A program made the translations under genes and the position numbers. A stretch of DNA of 64,000 bases, from assembly GCA_018296165.2 (NCBI GenBank), contig JACKQL020000027.1, positions 186,001 to 250,000 on the forward strand. The letters run 5' to 3'. The notes beneath the pieces were generated by a model that ran no database searches, was not told where the DNA came from, and worked only from the letters and a program-made list of their open reading frames with translations. Below are positions 34,456 to 47,162 of the stretch, piece by piece; positions within the stretch are counted from its first letter, which is position 1; each line of letters starts with the position of its first letter. The DNA is from Termitomyces sp. T153. Its lineage: Eukaryota; Basidiomycota; Agaricomycetes; Agaricales; Lyophyllaceae.

Positions 34456-36051
34456 ATGACTTCACGCTATATCAAGCACTCCAAGAGCCCCCCAAATTTG
34501 GATAATAACCGTCAACTACAAAATATAATAAACAACATCTCTTCCACACTCAGTACCGCTGTTCGAACTTGTATCGCACAGCACGGCCACCAGAGTTCCA
34601 ATCGGGGAGTCTATGTAGGCCTCGCAGGTAAATAATCTATCGTTTCAAGCAATATATGCTGGACAAGACATCATGACTCGGCCAACAGGCGTTGCACTGC
34701 TAGGTTATCATCTTTCAAAGTTTTCTGGCTCTGAGGTCTTGCACTCGGACCTCTCTCACACCACCCTTGTCTCTATAGGGGATCACGCGCTTCTGGCCAG
34801 TATGGACTCTGCTATTTCAAAGGGTGTCAAACGAGCGTCGCCCTCGCATGTTTCATTTCTGGAGACGGATGTTGGTGTTGCTACCCTAGTGCTTCTTCGT
34901 CTTCTTTCAGGTGGACCCGTAGATCAGTCTCCTTTCTTTAAAGGCTATGAATTCTGTCTTCAGGTCGTACAGACAGCTGTTGAAAGTGTGAATAACTATG
35001 AAGAAGATGCATGCGAAGTGCTGTATGGTCGAGCAGGGCTTCTTCATGCACTTCTATACATTCGCGATGGACTTTCCAAAGCTCGAGCTTCGAGGTCTAG
35101 CTCTGCTGATCTAGAACCTCTTTTACTGTCTCTCAGTGATCTGACCAGCGATCAAGTTTTACGAGTCGTAGTCAACTCGATAATTCATATAGGAAGGGAA
35201 GGAGCTGCAGAGTACATTGCACAAGTTGAATCGAGCACTGATGAACCCATGCCACCGTTGATGTGGGTTTGGCATGGAAGGAGGTATCTTGGAGCGGCGC
35301 ATGGTGTAGGTAAGCTTCTCTGTTCTCCATTTTACAAACGGATAATGTAAAGGAGGACAGCGGGCATTTTGTTTGTCCTATGGAACTGTCCCTCCAGTGT
35401 AGTGAAACCCTATTCCGAAGATCTCGTGAAAACACTCGAGTGGTTAGTCGACCTCCAAGATTCGACAGGCAATTGGCCTTCCAAGGCGCCTGCTGATGCT
35501 ATAAACACTGAGCACAATAATGAATTGGTTCAGTGAGGTTTCTTCACATTGCCCCAGTGGTCGTGACCAACTTTTCGTCTAGATGGTGTCACGGAGCCAC
35601 CGGAATCCTGATTCTGTTGTCAAAGGCATCATTGCATCGTGAATGTATCATCCTTGATCTAAATTTGCACGAGAAGGTTAACTCCGCAATTCGCAAAGGA
35701 GGCCACGTCGTCTATGGCCACGGTCTGCTCACAAAGGGCGTCGGGATATGCCATGGAGTTGCGGGTTCCGCATACGCACTGCTGACCGCTTCTCGAGCCT
35801 TTGACACATTTACAGCACGCAGTGGTGGTCCACTAACCGATGAAAATGCAAAGTACCTGCGGAGAGCAGTGCATCTTGCAGTGCTGGCAACTGAAAGTGA
35901 GGATCTCACGAAAAACGGGGAAATGAGAACTCCAGATCGTCCACGGAGCTTGTATGAGGGTTCCGCGGGGATGTGTTGTGCTTGGGCAGATGTACTTTGT
36001 AGTTTGACTGGCCGTGATCCTGGTGGCGTACCGGGGTTTGATGATCTTTGA
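34456..36051 (+). CDS. LanC-like protein (LANCL family)
   Basis: Exons 34456-34627, 34689-35309, about 35356-35535 and 35582-36051 give about 480 residues. The start reads MTSRYI, like LANCL N-termini. Family motifs occur in order: GVYVGLAGVALLGY, YGRAGLLHALLY, WVWHGRRYLGAAHGV, the zinc ligand segment WCHGATGILILL, the second ligand segment GICHGVAGSAYALL, and LYEGSAGMCCAWAD near the end. The Cys and Cys-His zinc residues are all present. Eukaryotic LANCL proteins are cytosolic or membrane-associated and bind glutathione; mammalian members have been reported to add glutathione to dehydroamino acids. The join after AAHGV does not stay in frame with the next block (TAGILFVLWN): every canonical donor/acceptor pair I tried is off by one. 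So there is either a frameshift or an unusual splice at 35300-35365. Confidence 0.85.
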
Positions 36052-36386
36052 TCCTTATCACTGCCTTCAGGGCCTGATCATGTCGGAACAACTGAATTCA
36101 TGCCGAAAGCTCCATTCGATGGCACGACGGCTTGTGCTTACTACTTATCCATCTAGTTCGCATATGTATCCAGCGCAAAATCAAAAAGGGTAATATTCAG
36201 CTAAAGCCTCTTGGAGTCGTGAGTAGCAGTGCAATACAGGTACAGCTCCATTCGATTGATGAATTGTGATTAGGAATACATTCTGAAACAGAGATCGAGC
36301 TCCATTATGACCAGTGATACACTACCTGACTTTATAACCCTGACAAAAATAATCAAGAATAGATGTCCAGACCGTTTGACGTTGGT
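36052..36386. other. Intergenic between convergent genes
   Basis: This is the 3' meeting zone of the LanC-like gene (plus) and the membrane protein (minus). Nothing else is seen. Confidence 0.5.
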
Positions 36387-38243
36387 CTAGTTTGGAAGTC
36401 GGGGATTGATGAAAAGATTTACGAAAAACACGAAGAGCGTTGCACTTCCAGCGGCGAGGACGACACCACCGATCCACGCACCCCTCATGTTCGATATATC
36501 TTGTGGGTCATACGTGATCACGTTCCACGCTGTTATCCCACGCCCAAGAACACTGCTGTTACAATAGCACCTGTCGAGATAGTTGCTAAACTGAAAAAGG
36601 CAGGTGACAACAATCCATATCGCATTAAAAACTGCAAGAACTTTCCCCAGGCGGCGTATGCCGATAGATATTAACCTGGCGAGAATCGTAGAGAGATGGT
36701 CAGCTGGATGACGCCTCATTGACACATAATGTGATAAGAAGCTTGATACGAGAAGTAGCATCCATACGACCGTGGATACAATGCCGTACAGCAGATATGC
36801 TCCTGAACGGCAGCCAAGACCTGTCACAACGTTATGTTTTCTTCAGACAGCTTGCCATGACGGAAGTATAAAGCTTACCGGTAGTAGGGGTGAACCAAAC
36901 TACGACTACTGCAGCGCCTGTTGTTCCCCATTGGAGCGAAAGCGCAATCAAAGATGCAATGGCAATGCGCGAGAAGACGTTTGGCCCCCACATAGATCTC
37001 CGGGTCGGCAACGCTTGTTCACCGAGGGGAAGACAATAAGCTTGGACCTGTACACATTTTCCGATCCTATTTTTTGGATCAATACCTGTCGCAGATTTTT
37101 CTTTTCTCTCCCATTCCACAGAGGGATCGACGGAAAGATGAAGGTGCGCATGGTGTGACGCAGCTCGGAACATTTCCGACACTTCCTCCACAGCTCGAAC
37201 CCATGGCAGAAAGCGAGCGTAGTTGTATATGGGGACCGTACATCTTTCGTCGTTGTACAGCGGATCGTTAACTCCCTCTCTAAGGGAAATGGCTTGCTCC
37301 TGGGAAATGGAGGTAGCCAAGACAACGGTTCCAGGCGGGGTTGCAACATATGCGATATCGTTAGCGCGTCTCATGGCCTGGAATAGTCGTTTGGTATCAC
37401 ATTTTGGGGAGATCTGAAGCCAACCGATGACAATGGGTAGTAACCAAATCCATAATGAACCGACACCTTCGCCATTTGCGTTGACTGCGTTAGTGACATC
37501 GCCAGTTAAGGAGTCAATGACGGTGAATAAGTATGCAATAATCACCCAAGCTATAGAGGTGACGGCGGAGATTGACCATGCGTGTGTGTAATCAAGCCAT
37601 ACGACGAGTTCCCTCCACCATTCGTCGTTTTGCGGAAGAACAATGAGAGATGCAAGGAGAGATCGATGAGTATTTATTTGTAGCGGAGATTGCTGAAGAC
37701 TACTCAGGATACGAACGGCCTGGAGGGTGTTTGGGAACTTATACGACGAGAAGCGACGAGCGATCCAGCGACCGTTTAGAACCGTAAGCGCCAGCGAATA
37801 TGCAGCTAGAGCTGGCGAACCAACAGTCAACAACATAGAGATAAGATTGTCAACTTTATCTTCACTGCCGAAGGGTAGCTGCGAAACAAGGGCTAACCAG
37901 GGCAGCAACCACGAGCTGAACTGCTGAGAAAATACAGACCATTGGAAAGGCTCAGGTCCTGAGCCACATGCTCTCAGGCACAATTCGTAAGTTATTGCAG
38001 TGGCGTTCGAGATAGCTACTGGATGCCCAGCATTGTTTCTGCCCCCAAATTCACCCCAGTGACCACTCCTGATGTCCTCCAAGCACTGATCGAAGTTGAC
38101 CCCCGAAATGGCAGGGATAAAAAGAAGTATTATGATAAGGGATTTGACGCAGTGAGAGCGCCCTATAAATCAAGGTGAGCAAAGACACCGAAACAAACAA
38201 AATGAAACTTACTTTGCTTACGAGCAGCAAGATAAGAGGCCAT
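36387..38243 (-). CDS. Multi-pass membrane protein, fungal, unknown function
   Basis: Three exons read leftward: 38243-38213 (MASYLAARKQ), 38162-~36881 and about 36827-36387, giving roughly 580 residues. The first junction creates RRSHCVKSLIIILLFIPAISG, a signal-anchor or cleavable signal followed by a luminal stretch with Cys residues (NFDQCLEDIRSGHWGEFG, ELCLRACGSGPEPFQW). About eight hydrophobic segments follow, for example LISMLLTVGSPALAAYSLAL, WSISAVTSIAWVIIAYLFTV, IAIASLIALSLQWGT, LLYGIVSTVVWMLLLVSSF and WIGGVVLAAGSATLFVFFVN. A cytosolic loop of about 150 residues lies in the middle. I recognise the architecture from uncharacterised basidiomycete proteins but no named family. No frameshift is seen. 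Confidence 0.85.
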
Positions 38244-38321
38244 TGAAGCCAAGCAGAGCGAGGTATTGGTCAATTTAAGTACTGGTCCAGACACTGTGTC
38301 AAGGTTTGGCTGATGCTGTGC

Positions 38322-40477
38322 ACTATGGTGCAGGTCACTTGGTCACCACCAAAATGTGTGTGTGTGTGTAGGTTTTTCTATTATTTTCAAGGGAGTGCTG
38401 GGGCTTAGCCCTATATCCTCCCCCGCAGTACGTACAGGTGTGATTTACGGACACTATCTAAGGTGGTTACGCCCCGCAGCCACTTTACTCCGGTTTGATC
38501 CTTTCGAAGTTCATACAGCCCTCACATAAGCTCCTGTACCATCTGCCGTTAACGTGCCGTCCCTACTGATACCCGCTTTACATTTAAGCAATGCTTACCG
38601 AGCCAGCTCAAACTCACTCAGCATGGGTCACGGCTCCCATCCCTAATCCCCGACCCTACTCTTCATTCGGCATGATGTCAGCACAACCGAAAATGTAACA
38701 AATAGTATTGCTCCTTGAGAAAAAATTCTTAACTGTCTTGCTAAAATGCTCCTTCTAGTGAGGGGAACAAAACCCCAAGAAAGATTTTTTATATTGTCGA
38801 AACTGATGGAGATACATTTTTTCTCAGGGGTTGATTTTGCCATTACTATATTAGGAAATTCCAAAAAAGAAATTCTGTTTATTATACATTGAAAGTCGGC
38901 TCAGTACTAGTGTCAGTGGCATAAATAAAAATAATTAATTCAATTCCAGAAAGGGAAGAAAGAAAAAAGAGAGAGGGGAGATTTGAATTCACCTTTCTGT
39001 CACTCCTTGATTCAGCTGTGGAACAATATGTTAGCAGTGTGCTGGAATATGATCTATCTTGAGATGTCTGCTATAATGTCCAAATCAGTTCAAAATCCCT
39101 TTTAGGTCACTATCTTATGGATTCTGCCAGTCAACAACAGCTTCAACAACAGCTGCCAGCTGTCATTCAGCAAATAGTGACTCTAAACTGACAAATTAGG
39201 GCAACTCCTACATCGACAACACACTTGGGTCAACTTGGGGCTCCTACTGCATGTTTCTGCATACTCTGCTATCTTCTTGCTTCTATTCCACTCACTATGA
39301 CTTTTTAGTTTGAGTCTGCTTGATTTCAGACCTTTGGTTGAAGGAATCAATGGATGATAGAATTTGTTGAGGTTAATGGAGGATGGGTGACAAGAAGATA
39401 AGTTTTCTTTGCATAACATATATGAGAATGACTATGTGTATCAGAAGAAAATGTCCATATGTAGCTAGAATTGATTACTTTGTGTTATTGCATCTATCAC
39501 CTTCTTTACTGCATTTGTGAGCCTGATATCTGATGCAGGAACACACTAATGTTTGTGTAGTGCTGCTGAGCTTTGACCTACACAAACAGCAACACTGAGG
39601 GTTTGACAGTCCTGGCATTTGTGCTGGCACTGATACCATGCCTGCCTTCCATTGCAATCCTTGCCTTTGCATTGCAGACATCCTTTTGATTTTTGATTGT
39701 TCTGGTAAAGATTCTTTGATCCATTGTCTACTCAAGGTAACTTTCTGTACATCTTCAATACATCATTTTTTCATGTTTTTAGAGTGCATGGGTCTCCCAA
39801 GCTTTTTGCTTAGCAGGCAGAGAACTCAAGTGCTCATGCTCCTCTTCAATGGCAGGTATAAAGTGCATGAACTCAAAAGGTAAACTTATTTTCAGACATA
39901 AAAAAGATAATGAAGAAGCAGGTATATCAAGGAGTCTAGTCTAGGAAGACAAGCACACAGAGAGACACAGGTAGTTCTTCAATCCAAAGGTTCAGCATGC
40001 GACAGTGGCATATGGTAGTAGACGCGTTGACAATTTGAAACATATACTAAATATTGATTGCTATTAGCAACTGACATGAATAGCCAGCCCGAAAGTCTGC
40101 GCAACTGTCTCTGGTACACGCCGATGTGACTTATACTTGATGGAACTGAACTCTTATCGGAGTCCACGACGATCGGTGATTGGGCTTGCGTACGTGGAGA
40201 TCCAGGCTCAACATCAATGGGAAGCATCGAAGATGGTTCTTGTCTTGTTTTCAATGCCTGGGCACGGGCTCGAGCTGCTGCAATACGCAGGTACTATTTT
40301 TTTGATGGCATTTGTGTGTAAATGTAGAAGAAAAATCAAATTCCTATATTGTCAACTACCCTCTGCTGTCAAGTACATGCGAACCCGCTAACATGGCAAA
40401 TTTAAAAAAAAAATTGGCCTCCGGCCGATTTTGCCGCTGTTACACTTTTGCGGTGACTAAGTGACCTGCACCATAGT
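38322..40477. mobile_element. Segment bounded by terminal inverted repeats (decayed DNA transposon or MITE-like)
   Basis: The left end actatggtgcaggtcactt, continuing g-gtcaccaccaaaatgtg (38322-38358), is mirrored at the right end. The reverse complement of 40441-40477 reads actatggtgcaggtcactt, then agtcaccgcaaaagtgta. About 32 of 37 positions agree. A TA lies at 38324-38325 and 40474-40475 if the outer ACTATGG/CCATAGT bases are flank, which would fit a TA target duplication. Alternatively the left CACTATGG recalls CACTA elements, but no 3-bp duplication is seen. The interior (2.1 kb) is CpG-poor between about 38,700 and 39,960 and has no recognisable transposase; a (TG)n run lies just inside the left end. 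Confidence 0.65.
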
Positions 40478-41039
40478 ACTCTGGCGCTCTGACTTAAAGC
40501 CAAGGCCGCATGCTTCACATAGCTCGTACAGCTCAGGTCACCGCTTACATATAATCACTCGAAGGAAGCTGTGCTCTGATCAGTGTTCTATGCCACATTA
40601 CAATCGATGGCGCTCGTGGGGGCTGATAAGAGTTAGCAAGCTTGCGCCAAACTCTTGTCTCTGGAATTGCATAAGGATTTCAGATCAGATAAGTTGCCTA
40701 CGTCAATCAGGAGATTCGTATACCAACGTGCACCGGTTGCCAGGTGGCTCCAGCAGAAGATGGTACAAATGTCTAATCAATCAGGATGACGGGAACGTTA
40801 CCATTGACTTGACTTGGAAGGTGTTGATTGCGATAAGCAAGAAGAGCTTGTTTCAACTCCAAATACAAAGATGATAACGTCAAGTTCTTTACTCGGTGAG
40901 ATATACCTCCAACGACTTAATCTTTCTTTACTCATGATGATGCCTCTAATTAACCAGGACTGCGCGCTGAACATTAATAGAGTTAAACGGACCTGCCTAC
41001 CATTCTTCTTCTAAAGTAGAGACGGGCCGGTGGATCATA
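40478..41039. other. Intergenic, no gene seen
   Basis: Open frames at 40461-40874 and 40814-41014 have no domain or splice structure. Confidence 0.45.
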
Positions 41040-42735
41040 TCATCTAGAGAGGTCTCCCAAGCCCATCGCCATTTATCGATGATAGTTGGTCCCATTTTTG
41101 CAAACGTTCCACTTCATTATGGGCATCATTTCCATCAAGTACCAAATCCGGATGGGTCAAAGTGAGGTAGCTACCGTTTTCAAGGGATCTTTGTGCGATG
41201 TCCAAAACAAAAGGTCGGCGAAGAACGTAGTAGATGCGAAGTACAGTAGGAAGGTGTTTCGCGCTTAACAAACCGATGACCCAGAAGCTCGGCAAGGAGA
41301 CACCCATCCTGAACGGCAAAGAAGTACTATATGTATATATAGATAACAAGTCCGAGATATTGACTTATATAGCTTGACCAGCGCCAGAGCCTTGATGCGC
41401 AGTCATGGCGTGTGTCTGGAGTGCTGAATGAATCGTACATTGAAAGAAAGAAATTGAAGGTAGGACACTTACGGAGTCGCCGAGTAATGCGATTTTATCG
41501 GAGACAAAGGAACAAAGAGGCCTCAGAGAATGAATTGCCCATCTGATTGCCCATCTGGTCACTTTGTCGATGCCCTATACGCATCAAGGAAAAATGAACG
41601 ACAGTATCATCAGAGGACCTACAAAACCTCACTCTCGTAAGTTCGATGAATTCGGGTTCCCAGTGAAAAGTGGCATTAAGGATGTCATCCTTCTTAGCGA
41701 CTTCGATCAAAGGTGCGTCGAAGGACAAGCTGTTGTTCACGTGAGTCGCAACGAAGTTAATCATCCTCGGGCAATTGGATACGCAATAATGGCCGGAATA
41801 GCAGGTGACTCGGTGAGCAGGGATGAAACAGATAACAAGTCTATGTATACCCAATCCTTTCCCAGGTACTGTCAAACGGTGTCGTCTATAACAGGACAGG
41901 ACTGAAGTGCAATAGGGAACACACCTGTATACCATAGTCACGGACGACGTATTTATTCAACTCGTTTACAGGAACGAGAGCTCTATATGCCAAGGCTCCC
42001 GTCCATACCGGATGCACAGCGGCTAATAAACTGTTGGCGTCTGCTGTGCGACCTTCTATACGAGCATTTTGAGCCTGTTCGTGGAGGAATGCCCGTCTGA
42101 CAGCCGATTTGATTCCGTCCGCACCAACCAAAAAAGAGTTCTAGTTCACCTGATTCCAAGCGTCTGTAGGACTCAAGTCTCTGGGAATACTGGATCTGGC
42201 ACGATGGAAGAAGATGTTTCACAAGTGTTGCGTGAAAATCGGCACGATGGAAGAAGAGAAGGGTTCCTGAAGTATAGTTCATGTGGCAGGGGAGGCATTA
42301 TAAGGTCATGTTGAATGCACTTACCATGGGTGATGATGCGACAAAATGCATATCCATTCGCCTGATCACTTTTCCGTAGCTCAAGAGTGCACACTAGGAG
42401 ATAATTGTATGTTAGCGCCTAAATCTGAAAGATAGGCTGCCAAGCAAGTACCAGTATCATCTCTTGGCTGCCTTGATGCATACTGCGCCAGATCCTGGAG
42501 ACCAATAGCTACTAGGGCCCTCCAAACCCGAGGCCATATACCAATGCCCGCCCCAATGGGTGAGAATTGGCTTGCAGATTCGAAGATTTCAACTTCCACG
42601 TCAGAATATCGTGACATCGCGACAGCAAAAGTAAGTCCTCCCACTCCACCTCCGCTGCAAGCAACGGTTATCAAACCGATCGCACAAAGAGAATAGAAAA
42701 CGTACCAAATAGCTACTTTGAATTTGGCTTAGACA
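41040..42735 (-). pseudogene. FAD-dependent monooxygenase (salicylate-hydroxylase-like), frameshifted
   Basis: The order of motifs is that of the flavin aromatic monooxygenase family. GGGVGGLTFAVAMSRY (FAD-binding start) lies near 42650, followed by EIFESASQFSPIGAGIGIWPRVW. ELRKSDQANGYAF and HRADFHATLVKHL come next, then VGADGIKSAVRRAFL (the DG motif) near 42120. INFVATHVNNSL is followed by DKIALLGDS plus HAMTAHQGSGAGQAI (the GD motif), and LPTVLRIYYVLRRPFV is near the end. The copy is broken. The first exon MSKPN-KVAI hits a TAG because one base appears missing near 42715. Sequence is missing and the frame shifts at a T6 run near 42128 (GELELF to LVGADG). The C-terminal block shifts again near 41275. 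It would have used NAD(P)H and FAD to hydroxylate an aromatic compound. Confidence 0.85.
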
Positions 42736-43195
42736 TCGCGTTCACTGTCTCTGAATTGGAAGAATCGAAGTATTTATCCATCAGGTGAGGACATCTGTAA
42801 GGTCAGCAGGCAAACCGTATATCGCGTAATCGTAGTGCACGAGGTAAAAAGGATACGACCATGTGAAGAAGTTGATACGTCACGTGCAACCCCTCTGCCC
42901 TTCCGTTTTTGAACAGCTGTTGAAATTGATTCCAGATGCATGGTATTAATGAGCGTGATCTTTCTTTCAATAATCCATCCAAAATATGTTTACAAGTTGA
43001 AAGTCCGTTTTGGTGATGCTCTGGGTAAGGATCGGAGGTCTGACGCAACATGAAGCACGTCGGTGGGTATAGAGAGGTGGAGAGGGCCGTGAAATGTCAT
43101 AAAAAATAAAGGAGTCCATGCGAATAAGTCCATACTATATGTGGTGCAAGGAAAAACAACAAGGAGAAAGCACAACGAAAGCACATTACTCAGCT
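42736..43195. other. Intergenic between the monooxygenase relict and the oxidase gene
   Basis: No gene is recognised. Short minus-strand frames at 42803-43184 lack domains. Confidence 0.45.
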
Positions 43196-45661
43196 CTATG
43201 AATACCTCTCATGTCCTTGAACAGGCCGTGTACTCGGGGAATTCGCCGTATACGGGTCCCAGCCCGAATCCATGCTCACCATCCTCGACCCACCATCATC
43301 CTTATACGGCGATCCCAGCGCCAAATTTACTGTACTCCCGTTCCACGCATCGCTGTGATTATCATGCTGTAAAGGAAGAAAAGCGCTCGAGTCAGAACTC
43401 CTCAATCCTCTATGGGCCCCAGCCGCCAGCACCGCGGAACCTGGACCACCTCCCGTCATAGCGTACGAGATCGAGGGAGCAGCGGCGCGGCGCCGACGAC
43501 GAGCGAGTAAGAGACCAAGAAGCGCACCCAGAAGACCAATTACCGCTATGGCGCCAACTACACCACCTACGATCGCCCCCGTGTGCGATCCGTTCGCACC
43601 GTTATCCTTGCTGTTCTGATTGGAGACGGACGACCCGTTGTCCGATTCGTTAGCCGAGAGGAAAACACTTGCCGGGAGCTCGCTCGCCACGAAGACGGGC
43701 TGTTGACCCATTGAGCCGCTCCCTACTATAACCATAGTGCCATTAGAGGGTATTCCGTTGATTGTGACAAAGAGAAGTGCGGGTCCGGGCTGGAGAATGT
43801 TGGGGTTTGGTGCCTGGGCCACGTGGAGAGTAATGGAGCTATCATTGTTGACTGTGAATGTGTTGTTGAGCTGCACATAGCGCTGCCCCATGTTCATGGC
43901 ATGTGTGGTGAAACCACCGCGAATGAGAGAAACCGTGGTGTTAGCAGCCGCTGCATTAGCCGATACTGTGTAAGAAGACTTGGGTATGGTGATGTTAAAG
44001 TAAGGACCGCCGTAGGAGATAGTTTGAGGCATTCCTGTGGGAGTAGGGCGGGTCGTTGCGCTGAAGTAGGGCGGATAGAAGATTTCTGCTTGGTATTGGG
44101 TAGGGAAGATGGTGCTGGTGTTGACGTCGACGTTGGGATTTGAGCCAGCGATGAGGACTGATGCGTCGGGAAGGAGGATAGCAGACGAGTGGTACAGACG
44201 GGCGATACTTGACGTATCAAAGCCAGTGTTGGACCATCGCTGTCCCCTGCGTGCGTTGGGGTTGTAAATCGCAGGTGTACCAACAGGACCGGAGGCCAAA
44301 GACATTCCGAAGGGCATGTCAGCGTAGAGCGCGGTCTGTCCAGTCTGAGTAGCATAGCCAGCTGTGCCGTTGAGACCGCCATTGACGACGAGCATCGTGG
44401 CATCGGGGAGGATGATAAATTGACCCATAGTCCTGCCTTCAAGCATGTCATCGTCCTGCTCATAGGCAGGAGCAGAGCCATCCGGAGGTTCCGGCGTCAG
44501 CCTTTGGCAGTCCTGGGAGGCGGGGTATTCCCATGTATTAATTGCAGGGTTTGCATAATTGCCCCAGGCCTCATCAGGCATGTTAGAACCACCACAAAAG
44601 ATGACAGTGGGGTTCCAATTGTTGGCAGGCGTAAGAGGAAGCATGGCAACGGCGCCAGAAGCGGGGTAGACACGGACAACGTTACCAGGCATACCTGGAA
44701 GTGGAGTCTCGACGTTATTGTTATAGTCCCAAATCACTAAAAGAAAATATTAACATTGACGAAATAAATGTAAATAGACACGAACTGGTAGAGACATTAG
44801 CCTGAACGAGCATCTTCCCAGAGTTGAGAAGGAACGCGTGAGCGTAAGCATTGAGACCCGATGTTTGGATCAAAAAGTCCAAGGTCTCGACTCCACGTCC
44901 GTTTGCTGGATAGAACTCATACGTGTTTTCGGCCGCACCACCCTCGAATTGCGGATCGGTGTTAGGATAATTTCGGTTTATGTAGCCACCGTTAACAAAG
45001 CCGCCGATCAAGACTATGGAGCCATCGGCAAGCGCCTCGGCTGTGGAATACCACCGCTGTTTCTGCATTGAGAGGAGACTGGGATCGTCGAACCACTGGC
45101 AATTAGCCGAAGCAAAATTGTCCGAGTCCGTACATGGATTTAATATTCGGATTGCCTTCGACCCATCGAAATCTTGGTATTCGGCATCCCAGGCACCATT
45201 GCCTGATGGATTTTTCTGCGAACCAATTACACCTCCACGACCAACTGCACCATTTCCGCCGAATGTAACATACGAGCCATTCGGCAGATGCATTCCCGAC
45301 GCGCAGAAGACATTTGTGCGCACGTCCATGACAGTCGCTTGATGCGAGGCGATGTCCCTGACTCGTGTTAGATAGAATTTAACAATCACAAAGTAAAAGA
45401 AGTACCAAACTGAGCCCCAAGCTGGATGACCCGCCACTGTGGCAGCATTACCCTCTGCCTTATCTAAAATGTAAACTTTCTCTTCGTTGCCCAGAAACAT
45501 CTGATCTCTTCAGAAGAGTTCTTGACAGAGCATAGAAATTCACATACCATCATTGCGCTGACCAGAGTCTGTCCTCCATCCGCGAACGATCCTGGACTAG
45601 CAGCAATCACTGGAGAGGATACTGAGGCCAAGAGGGCTAACAAGGGAAGCGTTGGCAGCAT
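43196..45661 (-). CDS. Copper radical oxidase (glyoxal-oxidase-like) with C-terminal membrane anchor
   Basis: Read leftward from the ATG at 45661, four exons join in frame through MLPTLPLLALLASVSSPVIA (signal peptide), then VSAMM|MFLGNEEKVYILDKA, then GSVW|DIASHQATVM, then NVST|MIWDYNNN. The active-site residues of glyoxal/galactose oxidases are visible. The Cys of NVFCASGMHLPNG (about 45310) and the Tyr of RWYSTAEAL (about 45040) would form the Cys-Tyr radical cofactor. Tyr-His of RLYHSSAILLPDAS (about 44190) and His of THAMNMG (about 43895) are copper ligands. A galactose-oxidase-like C-terminal domain follows. Unusually for a secreted oxidase, the chain ends with a hydrophobic helix (GVVGAIAVIGLLGALLGLLL), an RRRRR stop-transfer and a tail of about 100 residues. 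It should oxidise small aldehydes outside the cell and make H2O2, anchored at the plasma membrane. Total about 790 residues. Confidence 0.93.
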
Positions 45662-47162
45662 TGCCAAGACGAAGAAAGAAGGCCTGGATGTGATTAGAGG
45701 GAAGTAATTGAAAGAATGTGGCTTGTTGAGGGGAAGTATATCTATAGCAAGACAACGAGGATGCAGGGAGGAGAAGAGTGGCGGAAAGCGTGTAGGAAAA
45801 AGGAAAGAGGAAAAATGGTGAAATTGGCCTTATGTCGGCCGGCCGTATGGCACGTCCTAGTAGTAAGACCCCCGACACCCGCTCTTACTCCTTCAGGCCA
45901 TTTTGGTTCCGTTCTCAAATTTGTACAGACTTGAAACAATTTCGCGAAGAAAGTAACAACGCATCTCTACTGTTTTCCACTACCGTATACTAACTTTACT
46001 GTCCTTTGGTGTCATCTGCATGCACATTTCAATTTCTATTCCGTTCATTTTGGTGGTCGACATCGGATCGGCCCGAAGGCGCTGACACCGGCCCATTGAT
46101 GTCGGGCACATGAAGTAAACTTGATTCTCCACCGTTCCGAACTCCAAGACGACTGCCGCTTTGACAAAACTGTATTCTGCCTGATCCATTGGAATACGTG
46201 TGTAAAACTCGCATATGCACGCGGTTCTTTGACTTCGAAATTGCTAAAAACCATCTGGTTCGTGTGGACCGCTTCAATGCACGTTCTAACCCCCACACGG
46301 CGAATCTTGACCGACGTCGATCCTCAGCATTTGGAGTGTCAGCAGGACCCTGCCTTTGGAACCAAGTTATTCGGACTGCATAACTTACGGTGTTCAGCAT
46401 CGTCATTACCTAGTCTCACATAATTGAAACGTGAAGTCAGCACATGAAGACATCTCTGTTTCCCCTTCTTATGAATACTGGTCTAGTATCTTGCGGGCCA
46501 TCCCTTCTCCGAAGGTTAAATTTAGGTCACCACAGCATCTCGGGCGACTACTTATAAGAACCTTGATTCTGATTTTATGCCTGACTGGAAGGAGCAATGT
46601 GACGTTGTTACAAGAAATCAACCTGTATCAAGAACTCGTTCCATTAATATGGTAGAAATCCAAACCGCGGTCTGCTTGGCAGAATAAAAAAATCAAGTAC
46701 TATCCATCTTCTCAATTAAGGGATCCCGACATCTATTAACTCACGTATGATTCATCACAGTTGAAAAACTTGTGTGCCACCTCGTCTGGAACCCCTGTTA
46801 TACCTGGCAACATTCGAAGGAGATTCCCAGTCTTTCGATTCGGGATCGGGGAGTTGCCACTACATAGTAGACATTCGGTGTAAAGGTTGTAGGCTATTGT
46901 CATGCGACGCAGCTTGCGCATATAGTAACACTTTGTGCGTAACACGCGGTGTTGTTTCTCCACAGGAACTTTCCATGTCATCACTTATACTATTGTTCAC
47001 TTTTTGCTACATCTTCAAGGCTATCTTTTCTTATGTACTAATTAAGTACAGTGTCTAAAGAAGTCAAACGCAATAATGAGCATATAGCCGATGCACAGCA
47101 GCATTCCTTTTGTAAGTGCATGATGAGTCAATAATCATTTGTCAAGCTCAGGATAGGAGAAA
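45662..47162. other. Intergenic, includes promoter of the copper radical oxidase
   Basis: No gene with splice structure is seen. The frame at 46029-46406 (minus) has no domain. A tatatctatag lies near 45737, a possible TATA region for the oxidase, about 75 bp from its ATG. Confidence 0.45.
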
